Assembly: GCA_022759065.1 (NCBI GenBank)
Contig: JAEMPZ010000258.1
Location: 1-5,593, forward strand
Length of the DNA: 5,593 bases
Source of the DNA: Acidobacteriota bacterium
Lineage (GTDB): Bacteria; Acidobacteriota; UBA4820; DSQY01
Reading direction: 5' to 3'
Numbering within the stretch: position 1 is the first letter of the stretch; every line of letters starts with the position of its first letter. The position numbers and the translations under genes are program-made. Shown here one piece after another: positions 1 through 5,593 of this stretch. The notes under the pieces were generated by a model, which worked only from the letters and a program-made list of their open reading frames with translations, did not search any database and was not told where the DNA came from.

Positions 1-797
1 TCAAGGTAGCGCCCCTTTGCGTCGGGGAGCCCAGCGTTCGGCACTACCGATACGAAGGCGGAGGTAAGCGCCGCGAGGGCTCGCAGGTCCTCGGCCATGG
101 CCTTTGGGCCCGTGGCGCAGTTGAGCCCAATCCACAAAGGGTTCCATGGAGCCGCGGTCACGGCAAGGGCCTCTATCGTCTGGCCGCCAAGCGTCGTCCC
201 TGACGGCTGCATCGTCGCCGATACGGCCACGGGCAAGGAAGGCGCGGCTTCGCGGCACGCGATGAGCGCCGCCTTCATGTTGAGGGCATCTTGGATCGTC
301 TCTATCAAGAAAACGTCGGCGCCGCCTTCGGCCAGCCCTTCCGCCTGCACGGCGTAGGCGCGAACCATTTCGTCAAAGGTGATTCCTCCCGTCAGCGTCA
401 ACGACTTTGTGGTAGGCCCCATCGAGCCGGCGACAAACCGGGGGCGAGAGGGATCGTTGGCTTCCGCTTCGGCGCAGGCTTGGCGCGCGAGCGCCGCGGC
501 TTGCCGGTTGATCTCCTTCGCCCGCTCTTGCAGGCCGTATTCGCCAAGGACAACCGGCGTCCCGCCGAACGTGTCGGTCTCTACGATGTCGGCGCCAGCG
601 CCAAGATATAGCCGGTGAAGCGCGAGGACGGCCTCCGGCTTGTGAAGCACGAGCGCTTCGTGACAACCAATGAGCGCCTCGCCTCCGTAGTCGGAAGCCT
701 GAAGCCTCATCGAGGCCAGCGCTGTACCCGTCGCCCCGTCCAAAAGGAGGATGCGCTCTTTAAGCAGCGATTCGAGAAGCCCGCTTCGCCCGCCCAT
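1..797 (-). CDS. metH: Methionine synthase (cobalamin-dependent type), N-terminal homocysteine S-methyltransferase domain, partial
   Basis: The frame stays open from an ATG at 797 to the left window edge (265 complete codons, no stop), so the 3' end is missing. It encodes a homocysteine S-methyltransferase (Pfam S-methyl_trans type) barrel. Visible landmarks are ILLLDGATGT at residues 16-25, ADIVETDTFGGT (69-80), GSMGPTTKSLTLTGGITFDE (124-143), EGGADVFLIET (157-167), the GLNCATGP motif (224-231) and VVPNAGLPDAKGRY (251-264). In the family, the GLNC cysteine (here C227) is the first zinc ligand that activates homocysteine; the later CC pair would lie beyond the edge. The start and motif spacing match the front of MetH, which transfers a methyl group from methylcobalamin/methyltetrahydrofolate to homocysteine in the cytoplasm. 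A homocysteine methyltransferase-MTHFR fusion or a stand-alone methyltransferase cannot be excluded because the pterin and B12 domains are not in view. The frame is open upstream to a stop near 897, but no better ATG exists; the ATG lacks a well-placed Shine-Dalgarno. The gene follows phoU on the same strand after 155 bp and is probably a separate unit. Confidence 0.9.
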   Translation of the reverse strand, partial: MGGRSGLLESLLKERILLLDGATGTALASMRLQASDYGGEALIGCHEALVLHKPEAVLALHRLYLGAGADIVETDTFGGTPVVLGEYGLQERAKEINRQAAALARQACAEAEANDPSRPRFVAGSMGPTTKSLTLTGGITFDEMVRAYAVQAEGLAEGGADVFLIETIQDALNMKAALIACREAAPSLPVAVSATMQPSGTTLGGQTIEALAVTAAPWNPLWIGLNCATGPKAMAEDLRALAALTSAFVSVVPNAGLPDAKGRYL

Positions 798-803
798 GAA
801 CGA

Positions 804-832
804 AGTGTACCCCACGGCGCCAGCCTCGGCAA
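804..832 (-). promoter_or_regulatory. Possible sigma70-like promoter directly in front of metH
   Basis: On the minus strand TTGCCG (832-827, 4/6 to TTGACA) and TACACT (809-804, 4/6 to TATAAT) are separated by exactly 17 nt. The -10-like hexamer ends only 6 nt before the metH ATG, which would put the transcription start at or near the start codon. Such matches occur by chance, so this is a weak call. It fits with the lack of a good Shine-Dalgarno before this ATG. Confidence 0.25.
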
Positions 833-850
833 TCGCCGGATGTCCAAAAA

Positions 851-932
851 CACGGCGGAGGCGCGGAGACGCAGTGGCGGTGATGAAGCAAATGGCTTAT
901 TCTTCCTTCGTGCCCTCTGTGCATCTGTGGTG
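851..932. repeat. Degenerate palindromic intergenic repeat between phoU and metH, possible terminator of the pst operon
   Basis: The gap between phoU and metH is filled by an imperfect inverted repeat. On the minus strand the first arm (932 to 905) begins CACCACAGATGCACAGAG and the second arm (ending at 851) is CTCCGCGCCTCCGCCGTG. Twelve of the 18 outer positions can pair, and five of the six mismatches are A opposite C, as expected from transitions in a once better palindrome. Each arm is built from short units of the GCRCRRAG type. About 30 nt separate the arms. Directly after the second arm the minus strand reads TTTTT, so the RNA could fold into a long weak stem with a U-run, compatible with termination after phoU. 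The composition resembles CACCAC/GGCACRAAGG intergenic repeats known from many bacterial genomes; assignment to a named family is not possible here. Confidence 0.55.
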
Positions 933-952
933 ATACTGTCTTCTTCTTGGCT

Positions 953-1609
953 TCACACCTTACCCTGGTGCTTGATGGTTTCGCCTTCGGCCATGAAGAC
1001 TACGTCCTCGGCGAGGTTTGTGCAAAGGTCGGCGACGCGCTCAAGCTCTTTCGCGGCGAGCACGATGCTGATGGCCATCTCCATGTCGGCGCACTGGACG
1101 CTCTCCGGTTTGAGCATCTCCTCTATGGTTTCGCGAAGAAGGTCGTCCGCTTCGTCGTCCCGCGAGATCACGTTCTTCGCCAGCGCGGTGTCGCGGGCGA
1201 CGAAAGCCGTGAGCGCGTCGGAAAGCATCCCGAGCGAGAGGTGGCCCATTCTTTCTATGCGGCTCTTATAGGCCTGAGGCGGCGGAGCAGCGAGGCTCTC
1301 GGCGCGCTCGCCGACGTTGATGGCGTGGTCTCCTATCCGCTCCAGGTCGTTGTTGATCTTCAGCGCCATGAAGACGGTCCTCAGGTCGTCGGCCTCGGGC
1401 TGGTAAAGCGCCAGTATGCGAAGGCACTTGGCGTCATGAATGTTTTCCATCCGGTTAATGCGCTTGTCCTTCTCTCTAAGCTTCAAGGCCGCGCCCGGCT
1501 CCGGGTTTGAAAAGGCCTGTATGGCCATGTTCAGCATGACGCCGACCTCGTCGGCCATCGCCACCAGCGACTCCATCAGGTTGCGGATCTCCTCGCGTTC
1601 TTTGCCCAT
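953..1609 (-). CDS. phoU: Phosphate signalling regulator PhoU
   Basis: This 218-residue protein has the usual PhoU length and the two-repeat helical-bundle architecture of the family. The metal-binding signature appears twice: NNDLERIGDHAINVGE at about 86-101 (E90, D94, E101) and KELERVADLCTNLAED at 187-202 (E190, D194, N198, E201), the spacing expected of ExxxD motifs that bind iron or other metal clusters. The rest is charged amphipathic helix. In Enterobacteria PhoU contacts PstB and the sensor kinase PhoR, lowers Pho regulon output when phosphate is plentiful and limits transporter activity; that role is inferred here from family and synteny. The ATG at 1609 is preceded by AAGGAG with 5 nt spacing. 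It starts 17 bp after the pstB stop, making it the last gene of the operon, as in E. coli. The reading frame is intact and ends TGA at 953. Confidence 0.96.
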   Translation of the reverse strand: MGKEREEIRNLMESLVAMADEVGVMLNMAIQAFSNPEPGAALKLREKDKRINRMENIHDAKCLRILALYQPEADDLRTVFMALKINNDLERIGDHAINVGERAESLAAPPPQAYKSRIERMGHLSLGMLSDALTAFVARDTALAKNVISRDDEADDLLRETIEEMLKPESVQCADMEMAISIVLAAKELERVADLCTNLAEDVVFMAEGETIKHQGKV

Positions 1610-1626
1610 TTTTACTCCTTCGCCGC

Positions 1627-2457
1627 TCAGCCAAACCGGCCGGTAAGATAGTCCCTCGTCCTCGGTTCGCGGGGCTTCGTGAATATCTGTTCGGTCTCGC
1701 CGAACTCCACAAGCTCTCCCATGTACATGAAGGCGGTGTAGCCAGAAACCCGAGCCGCCTGCTGCATGTTGTGGGTGACGATGACGATTGTGTAGCGCTC
1801 CTTGAGTTGGTCAACCAGCTCCTCGATGCGGGCGGTGGCTATCGGGTCCAAGGCCGAAGCGGGCTCGTCCATAAGGACGACCTCGGGCTCGACGGCTATG
1901 GCCCTGGCGATGCAGAGCCTTTGCTGCTGGCCGCCGGAGAGGCTCATGCCCGAATGGTTGAGCTTGTCCTTCACCTCTTCCCAGAGCGCCGCGCGCCTCA
2001 GGGCTATCTCGACGCGCTCCCTCAGCACCGACTTTGGCAGCTTCTCGTAGAGCCTTATGCCGAATGCGATGTTGTCGTAGATGGACATGGGGAAGGGCGT
2101 GGGCTTCTGAAACACCATCCCGACGCGCGCCCTGAGCGAGGTCACGTCCATGTCGGGACTCAGGATGTTGATCCCGTCCAGGAGGACTTCTCCCTCGGCG
2201 CGGTGGCCGCGGTAAAGATCGAACATCCGGTTGAAGGTCCTCAAGAGGGTCGTCTTGCCGCACCCGGACGGGCCGATGATTGATGTCACCTCGTTCGCGT
2301 AGACGGGGAGCGAGACGTTTTTCAGCGCGTGCTGGGCGCCGTAGTAAAAGTTGAGCCCCTTTACGTCTATGCGGACGAGGAGCCCGTTTGGCGGCGACAC
2401 GGCGCGGGCCGCGGCGCTCTCGGCCATCGAGGCGGCCGCGATGTTTTCGGCGTTCAT
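1627..2457 (-). CDS. pstB: Phosphate ABC transporter ATP-binding protein PstB
   Basis: This cytoplasmic ATPase subunit energises phosphate import through PstC/PstA. All nucleotide-binding elements are intact in its 276 residues: Walker [10 protein letters not shown] (62-70), Q-loop in [15 protein letters not shown] (115-129), ABC signature LSGGQQQR (173-180), Walker B VVLMDEP with catalytic E198 (193-199), D-loop SALDP (201-205) and switch histidine H229 in VTHNM. The [12 protein letters not shown] stretch is characteristic of PstB rather than other ABC ATPases. The first ~25 residues (Ala-rich, ending SPPNG) precede the conserved core and extend beyond the typical PstB N-terminus; an alternative ATG at residue 11 would shorten this, but the first ATG has the ribosome site (GGAGG, 8 nt upstream). 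The ATG overlaps the pstA TGA as ATGA, implying translational coupling. The gene order pstA-pstB-phoU supports the assignment. Confidence 0.98.
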   Translation of the reverse strand: MNAENIAAASMAESAAARAVSPPNGLLVRIDVKGLNFYYGAQHALKNVSLPVYANEVTSIIGPSGCGKTTLLRTFNRMFDLYRGHRAEGEVLLDGINILSPDMDVTSLRARVGMVFQKPTPFPMSIYDNIAFGIRLYEKLPKSVLRERVEIALRRAALWEEVKDKLNHSGMSLSGGQQQRLCIARAIAVEPEVVLMDEPASALDPIATARIEELVDQLKERYTIVIVTHNMQQAARVSGYTAFMYMGELVEFGETEQIFTKPREPRTRDYLTGRFG

Positions 2458-3305
2458 ATTCTGATCCTCCCAACGACCATTCTAGCCAGAATCGTGGCGA
2501 CGAGGACGCCCATCGTGATTAGCAGCGCGGCGCCCCACGCGAGGCTCCTCCAGTCGTCGTACGGCGACATGGCGTAGTTAAACAGCGTGACGTTCAGGGT
2601 GGCGACCGGCTTCGTTATGCTCGGGCTCCAGAAGGGCGAGTTGAGCGCGGTGAACAGCAGCGGCGCCGTCTCCCCGCTCACGCGCGCTACGGCAAGCAGG
2701 ATGCCCGTGGTCATTCCAGCAAGCGCCCGCCTGTAGCATACCTGCACGACCACGCGCCAGTAAGGCGCCCCAAGCGCGAGCGCCGCTTCTCTCAGCGAAT
2801 CGGGCACCAGAAGAAGAATCTCCTCCGTCGTTCGGACGACGACCGGCACCATGATTATGGCGAGGGCTATGGCTCCGGCAAGGCCCGAAAAGCCGTGCAT
2901 CGGCATTACGACAATGCTGTAGACGAAAACTCCGACCACGATGCTGGGCGCGCTTACCAGGAGGTCCGCGACGAACCTCACCGCCTTGGCCAAAGCGCTC
3001 TTGCGCCCGAATTCGGCGAGGTAGGTTCCGGCCATGACGCCAGCGGGAACGCCTATCGCGGTCGCCAGGGCTGTGATCATGAGCGTCCCCAGGATCGCGT
3101 TGGCGAGCCCGCCTCCCGGAGTCCCGGGCGGCGCCGGAAGCTTGGTGAAAAAGTCCCAATTGATGGCAGGCACGCCCTTGCGCAGGAGCACCGCCAATAT
3201 CCAGAAAAGCCAGACAAGCCCGAACAGCGCGCTCAAAAAAGCCGCCACGTACATCAGCGCGTTGTAGATGCGGCGCCTGATATAAAGCCACTTCGATCGC
3301 GCCAT
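2454..3305 (-). CDS. pstA: Phosphate ABC transporter permease PstA
   Basis: One of the two inner-membrane permeases of the Pst transporter. With the ATG at 3305 it is 283 residues. Hydrophobic segments lie at about 16-42, 66-94, 112-134, 141-158, 198-220 and 255-277, fitting the six-helix family fold. The cytoplasmic EAA loop that docks onto PstB is visible at 171-198 ([20 protein letters not shown] and following), and [15 protein letters not shown] (206-220) is a PstA-typical motif. An upstream GTG at 3311 overlaps the pstC stop as GTGA and would add two residues. The ATG is preferred because GGGG at 3317-3314 sits 8 nt before it but only 2 nt before the GTG; the choice barely alters the protein. 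The gene ends in TGA inside the pstB start codon. No frameshift or missing motif is seen. Confidence 0.96.
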   Translation of the reverse strand: MARSKWLYIRRRIYNALMYVAAFLSALFGLVWLFWILAVLLRKGVPAINWDFFTKLPAPPGTPGGGLANAILGTLMITALATAIGVPAGVMAGTYLAEFGRKSALAKAVRFVADLLVSAPSIVVGVFVYSIVVMPMHGFSGLAGAIALAIIMVPVVVRTTEEILLLVPDSLREAALALGAPYWRVVVQVCYRRALAGMTTGILLAVARVSGETAPLLFTALNSPFWSPSITKPVATLNVTLFNYAMSPYDDWRSLAWGAALLITMGVLVATILARMVVGRIRI

Positions 3306-3307
3306 TT

Positions 3308-4324
3308 TCACTTCCCCGTTATCCTTGCCTCAATTCGCCACAAGAGGAACTTGGCGGAGGCGAGAATGACCGTCGTGATCAAGAAGAGAACGAAGCCCAT
3401 CTCGATGAGGCTCGACACGTGCAGGTCGCTCACCGCTTCGGAAAATTCGTTGGCCAGCGTAGAGGCTATCGTGCAGCCTGGAGCAAGAATCGAAGCCGAT
3501 ATCTGGTGGGTGTTCCCGATGACAAAGGTGACAGCCATCGTTTCGCCAAGGGCTCGGCCGAGCCCCAGAAATATCGCGCCTATAATGCCGGTGCGCGTCT
3601 GCGGAATGACGACGCTTCGGACCATTTCCCACGTCGTCGCGCCGACGCCGTAAGCCGACTCCTTCGACATGGCCGGCACGAGAGTGAAAAGGTCCCTCAT
3701 TACCGAGGCTATGAACGGAAGGATCATCACGGCAAGGATGAGCGACGCCGGCAGCATGCCGATTCCCATCGGCGGCCCCTCGAAGAGCGGCGTTCCGCCG
3801 CCCAGTTTCTTGAGCACCGGTTCAACGTGCTTGGCCAGAAACGGCGCGAAGACGAAAAGCCCCCACATGCCGTAAATGATGGACGGGATGGCGGCAAGCA
3901 TCTCGATTGCAAGGCCAACGGGGCGCGCGAGCCCGGCTGGAGCCATCTCCGTGAGGAAGATGGCTATCCCCAGAGCCACCGGCGTGGCGATGGCTATGGC
4001 TATGAGAGAAGAGACCACGGTGCCGTAAATCGCCGGAAGGGCGCCGAAGAGGCCGCGGACCGGGTCCCAATCGCGCGACCAGAGAAATCCCAAGCCGAAA
4101 GTCCTGACCGATAAATAACCTTTGTCGTAAAGGACAGCCGCCATCGCGGCGACGAGCGCCAGCACCAGACACGCAAAGGCCGCTGTCGTGACGCGGAATG
4201 CCGCATCGCCCCAGCGGGGCTGCCCGCGCTTTATCGCCTGGCGCGCCACGGGCGGGACAACGTTGCCGCCGTCCCGCCCGCCCGAACCATTCTCAGGATG
4301 TCCCGAATGTCCGGCCATGTTCAT
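3308..4324 (-). CDS. pstC: Phosphate ABC transporter permease PstC
   Basis: The second inner-membrane permease, 338 residues. A hydrophilic, Gly-rich cytoplasmic N-terminus (residues 1-42, including GSGGRDGGN) precedes hydrophobic segments at about 43-65, 97-125, 135-165, 187-208, 244-268 and 306-328. The EAA-type coupling loop is at 222-241 (ESAYGVGATTWEMVRSVVIP) and the strongly conserved GRALGETMAV block is at 256-265. The fragment APGCTIASTLANEF (281-294) is also typical of PstC. Length is slightly above the usual 300-320, due to the N-terminal tail and a polar loop at 163-186. The ATG at 4324 is preceded by GAGGA with 6 nt spacing; a second ATG two codons on is less well spaced. It follows pstS by 22 bp and is immediately followed by pstA. 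A strong DNA inverted repeat lies inside its N-terminal coding region. Confidence 0.97.
   Translation of the reverse strand: MNMAGHSGHPENGSGGRDGGNVVPPVARQAIKRGQPRWGDAAFRVTTAAFACLVLALVAAMAAVLYDKGYLSVRTFGLGFLWSRDWDPVRGLFGALPAIYGTVVSSLIAIAIATPVALGIAIFLTEMAPAGLARPVGLAIEMLAAIPSIIYGMWGLFVFAPFLAKHVEPVLKKLGGGTPLFEGPPMGIGMLPASLILAVMILPFIASVMRDLFTLVPAMSKESAYGVGATTWEMVRSVVIPQTRTGIIGAIFLGLGRALGETMAVTFVIGNTHQISASILAPGCTIASTLANEFSEAVSDLHVSSLIEMGFVLFLITTVILASAKFLLWRIEARITGK
4249..4280 (-). repeat. Perfect 10-bp inverted repeat inside the start of pstC
   Basis: Positions 4249-4258 (CGGGCGGGAC) and 4271-4280 (GTCCCGCCCG) are exact reverse complements separated by 12 nt. In the mRNA this would form a very stable GC-rich hairpin about 45-75 nt after the pstC start, within the codons for the Gly-rich tail. 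It lies between the pstS stop and the body of the permease genes. It could protect the 3' end of a processed pstS message or slow transcription or translation into pstC; this is inference, and codon composition (Gly/Pro/Arg) may alone explain it. Confidence 0.45.
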
Positions 4325-4346
4325 TCCGCATCCTCAACTAATGAAG

Positions 4347-5387
4347 CTACTGCCAAACCGGCTTGCCGCCCGCAAGGACTTTGCCGGCCCATAGCTTCTC
4401 CACGGTGGAGTATACCTTCTCCGGTATCGGGATGTAATCGAGGGAGGCGGCGAGTTCCTGTCCGTTTCGGTAGCACCAGTCGAAGAACTTGAGCATGGCC
4501 TTTGCTTTGGCCGCATCCCCCTGCTGCTTATAGATGAGGATGAAGGAAGCCCCGGTGATCGGCCACGACTCCTTGCCCGGCTGGTCGGTGAGTATGGCGC
4601 CGAAGTGGTCGGCCTTCTGCCAGTCCGCGTTCGCCGCCGCGGCCTGGAAAGCCTGCGCCGTCGCCGCCACGAATGCGCCGTCGCGGTTTTGAAGCAGCGC
4701 GGTGGACATCTTGTTCTGGAGGGCGTAGGCGTACTCGACGTAGCCTATGGAGCCCTCCACCTGCCTGACGTAAGAAGCCACGCCCTCGTTGCCCTTGCCG
4801 CCCAGGCCCACGGGCCAGTCAACGGCGGTGCCGAACCCCACCTTGTTCTTCCAGTGGGCGCTCACCTTTGAGAGGTAGTTTGTGAAGATGAAGCTGGTGC
4901 CGCTACCGTCACTGCGGTGCACCACGGTGATTTCCTTGGCCGGAAGCTTTAGCCCCGGGTTGAGCTTGGCAATGGCCGGGTCGTTCCAGTTCTTGATTTC
5001 GCCAAGGTAGATGCGCGCAAAGGCCTCGCCGTCAAGCTTGAGGACGTTTGTCTCGATGCCCGGCAGGTTGAAGACCGGCACAACGCCGCCCATGATCATT
5101 GGAAACTGGATCAACCCCTTGGAGTCGAGGTCCTCGCCCTTCAATGGGGCGTCTGACGCGCCGAAGTCAACGGTCTTGTTGCTGATCTGCTGGATGCCGC
5201 CGCCGGAACCGATTGATTGGTAATTGAGCCCCACTCCTGAAACCTTCTGGTATTCGTAGGCCCATTTCGAGTAGATCGGGTAGGGGAACGTCGCCCCCGC
5301 CCCCGTGAGGCTCTTCACTTCCTGGCCCCAACCCGCCGCCGTCGTGGCGATGGCCAGCGCTATGACTCCGATCTTGGATAGTCGCAT
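4347..5387 (-). CDS. pstS: Phosphate ABC transporter substrate-binding protein PstS
   Basis: The periplasmic receptor that binds inorganic phosphate and delivers it to PstC/PstA. The 346-residue protein starts with a signal peptide (charged MRLSK, hydrophobic core at 6-18, cleavage probably near GWGQ, residues 19-22); there is no cysteine there, so it is not a lipoprotein. Phosphate-site blocks of the PstS family are intact: LTGAGATFPYPIYSKW (27-42), SIGSGGGIQQI (58-68), VDFGASDAPL (73-82), HRSDGSGTSFIFTNYL (157-172), KGNEGVASYV (198-207) and GSIGYVEYA (212-220). The ATG at 5387 is chosen because AGGAG (5400-5396) lies 8 nt upstream and the signal peptide follows at once; the same frame is open to 5531, but the extra 48 residues are polar and run across a hairpin and repeat DNA. 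It is the first gene of the operon and ends TAG, 22 bp before pstC. Confidence 0.97.
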   Translation of the reverse strand: MRLSKIGVIALAIATTAAGWGQEVKSLTGAGATFPYPIYSKWAYEYQKVSGVGLNYQSIGSGGGIQQISNKTVDFGASDAPLKGEDLDSKGLIQFPMIMGGVVPVFNLPGIETNVLKLDGEAFARIYLGEIKNWNDPAIAKLNPGLKLPAKEITVVHRSDGSGTSFIFTNYLSKVSAHWKNKVGFGTAVDWPVGLGGKGNEGVASYVRQVEGSIGYVEYAYALQNKMSTALLQNRDGAFVAATAQAFQAAAANADWQKADHFGAILTDQPGKESWPITGASFILIYKQQGDAAKAKAMLKFFDWCYRNGQELAASLDYIPIPEKVYSTVEKLWAGKVLAGGKPVWQ

Positions 5388-5395
5388 TTTGGATT

Positions 5396-5400
5396 CTCCT
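5396..5400 (-). promoter_or_regulatory. Shine-Dalgarno of pstS (decides the start)
   Basis: AGGAG on the minus strand, 8 nt before the ATG at 5387. It selects this ATG over the in-frame upstream ATG at 5531. Confidence 0.85.
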
Positions 5401-5406
5401 TTCCAT

Positions 5407-5429
5407 GTAGAGGGGCGCCTCCCCTCTAC
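5407..5429 (-). promoter_or_regulatory. Perfect 9-bp stem-loop in the pstS leader
   Basis: GTAGAGGGG at 5407-5415 and CCCCTCTAC at 5421-5429 are exact reverse complements with a 5-nt loop. The structure ends 6 nt before the pstS Shine-Dalgarno. The stem is not followed by a T-run on the minus strand, so it is not a typical terminator. It lies where the 5' end of the pstS transcript would be if the TACGAT hexamer at 5439-5434 is the -10. A role in mRNA stability or in access of ribosomes to pstS is inferred only. Confidence 0.6.
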
Positions 5430-5433
5430 CGGA

Positions 5434-5478
5434 ATCGTACCCCGCCACGATTGCCCTTCCGTGACGGAAATGTTGCGA
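5434..5478 (-). promoter_or_regulatory. pstS: Candidate pstS promoter with degenerate Pho-box-like repeats
   Basis: On the minus strand three 7-mers occur with exact 11-bp period: TCGCAAC (5478-5472), CCGTCAC (5467-5461) and GGGCAAT (5456-5450). PhoB sites in E. coli are 11-bp-period repeats of CTGTCAT. Here CCGTCAC matches CTGTCAC in six of seven positions, while the other two keep only the central G, the A and, in GGGCAAT, the final T. Ten nucleotides after the third unit is TACGAT (5439-5434, 4/6 to the -10 consensus). The geometry resembles a PhoB-dependent promoter, where the box replaces the -35, but sequence agreement is weak. No phoB or phoR gene is in the window. Confidence 0.3.
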
Positions 5479-5495
5479 AAGCGAAATAAAGACAA

Positions 5496-5553
5496 TTCAC
5501 CACTAAGACGCGGAGAAAGAATACTCACCACGAAGGCGCCAAGGCACTAAGGG
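5496..5553 (+). repeat. Degenerate CACCAC / AAGGCGC intergenic repeat upstream of pstS
   Basis: Two related units lie in tandem on the plus strand: TTCACCACTAAGACGCGGAG (5496-5515) and CTCACCACGAAGGCGCCAAG (5524-5543), the latter followed by GCACTAAGGG. They share CACCAC, an AAGRCGC core and a final AG, with a 28-nt period, separated by AAAGAATA. The same style of sequence forms the palindrome at 851-932 beyond the other end of the pst operon. No coding potential is evident. It resembles the low-complexity CACCACGAAGGCACRAAGG repeats scattered between genes in various bacteria; copy number here cannot be judged. Confidence 0.6.
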
Positions 5554-5555
5554 CC

Positions 5556-5581
5556 GATGATAGATGAGAGATGAGGGATGA
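5556..5581 (+). repeat. Short heptad tandem repeat (NRGATGA)
   Basis: GATGA is followed by TAGATGA, GAGATGA and GGGATGA, a 7-bp tandem with 3.7 copies that differ only in the first two bases of each heptad. It continues into purine-rich DNA (AGGCAAAG) toward the window edge and directly adjoins the CACCAC repeat. It may be a small variable-number tandem repeat or the edge of a larger intergenic repeat block. Confidence 0.55.
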
Positions 5582-5593
5582 AGGCAAAGATTG

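Noticed and set aside
798..897. Upstream extension of metH using the GTG at 815
   Set aside because: The frame is open to about 897, but the added residues come from intergenic DNA and do not match the usual MetH start, which already has its LLLDGATGT block at residues 17-25 from the ATG at 797.
851..932. Insertion sequence or transposon remnant
   Set aside because: Only a short degenerate palindrome is seen; there is no transposase fragment and no target-site duplication that I could find.
615..1510. Plus-strand open frames of 218 and 187 codons opposite metH and phoU
   Set aside because: Both are antisense to conserved coding sequence, and the first also runs through the intergenic palindrome; neither shows a recognisable motif.
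1771..2283. Plus-strand frame of 170 codons opposite pstB
   Set aside because: Mirror of the conserved ATPase core in a GC-rich gene, with no motif of its own.
2895..3653. Long plus-strand open frame (252 codons) antisense to pstA and pstC
   Set aside because: It lies fully opposite two well-conserved permease genes, spans their junction and has an Arg/charged composition typical of GC-rich antisense frames; no recognisable domain.
5388..5531. 48-residue N-terminal extension of PstS from the ATG at 5531
   Set aside because: It crosses repeat DNA, the candidate promoter and a perfect hairpin, is not hydrophobic, and would bury the signal peptide; the ATG at 5387 has a good Shine-Dalgarno.
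5496..5581. CRISPR array
   Set aside because: The units are short, degenerate and only two or so in number, with no constant repeat or distinct spacers, and no cas genes are present.

Overview
The window carries a complete, compact high-affinity phosphate uptake operon, pstS-pstC-pstA-pstB-phoU, entirely on the minus strand (positions 5387 down to 953). After a 155-bp gap, the 5' part of a same-strand methionine synthase (metH-type) gene runs off the left edge. The DNA is GC-rich and bacterial. A periplasmic-type PstS with a cleavable signal peptide and no lipobox cysteine suggests a Gram-negative (diderm) organism. Nothing in the sequence allows a firmer taxonomic placement.

Layout from transcription start to end (right to left). 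Positions 5593-5388 are non-coding: a short GATGA heptad tandem repeat (5556-5581), a degenerate CACCAC/AAGGCGC-type intergenic repeat (5496-5553), then a possible pstS promoter region. That region has three 7-mers spaced at 11 bp, resembling a degenerate Pho box, 10 nt before a TACGAT -10-like hexamer, then a perfect 9-bp stem-loop just upstream of the pstS Shine-Dalgarno. pstS (346 aa) is followed 22 bp later by pstC (338 aa). pstC is followed almost without gap by pstA; its start is ambiguous between an overlapping GTG and an ATG 6 nt further in, and the ATG is better placed relative to the ribosome binding site. pstA and pstB overlap by ATGA, and phoU starts 17 bp after pstB. Between phoU and metH lies a degenerate palindromic repeat (851-932) of the same style as the upstream one, ending in a T-run on the operon strand, so it may double as a transcription terminator. 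metH (797 to beyond 1) encodes the homocysteine-binding barrel including the first zinc-ligand cysteine; its 3' end is outside the window.

How the genes work together: PstS captures phosphate in the periplasm, PstC and PstA form the membrane channel, the PstB ATPase dimer powers uptake, and PhoU links transporter state to phosphate signalling. In other bacteria this acts through PhoR/PhoB, neither of which is encoded in the window. metH is metabolically unrelated and appears to be a separate unit.

The protein content is conventional; I see no undescribed protein system. The points worth a second look are non-coding: paired intergenic repeats flanking the operon, the stem-loop at the predicted 5' end of the pstS mRNA, a 10-bp perfect hairpin early in pstC, and a possible leaderless start for metH.
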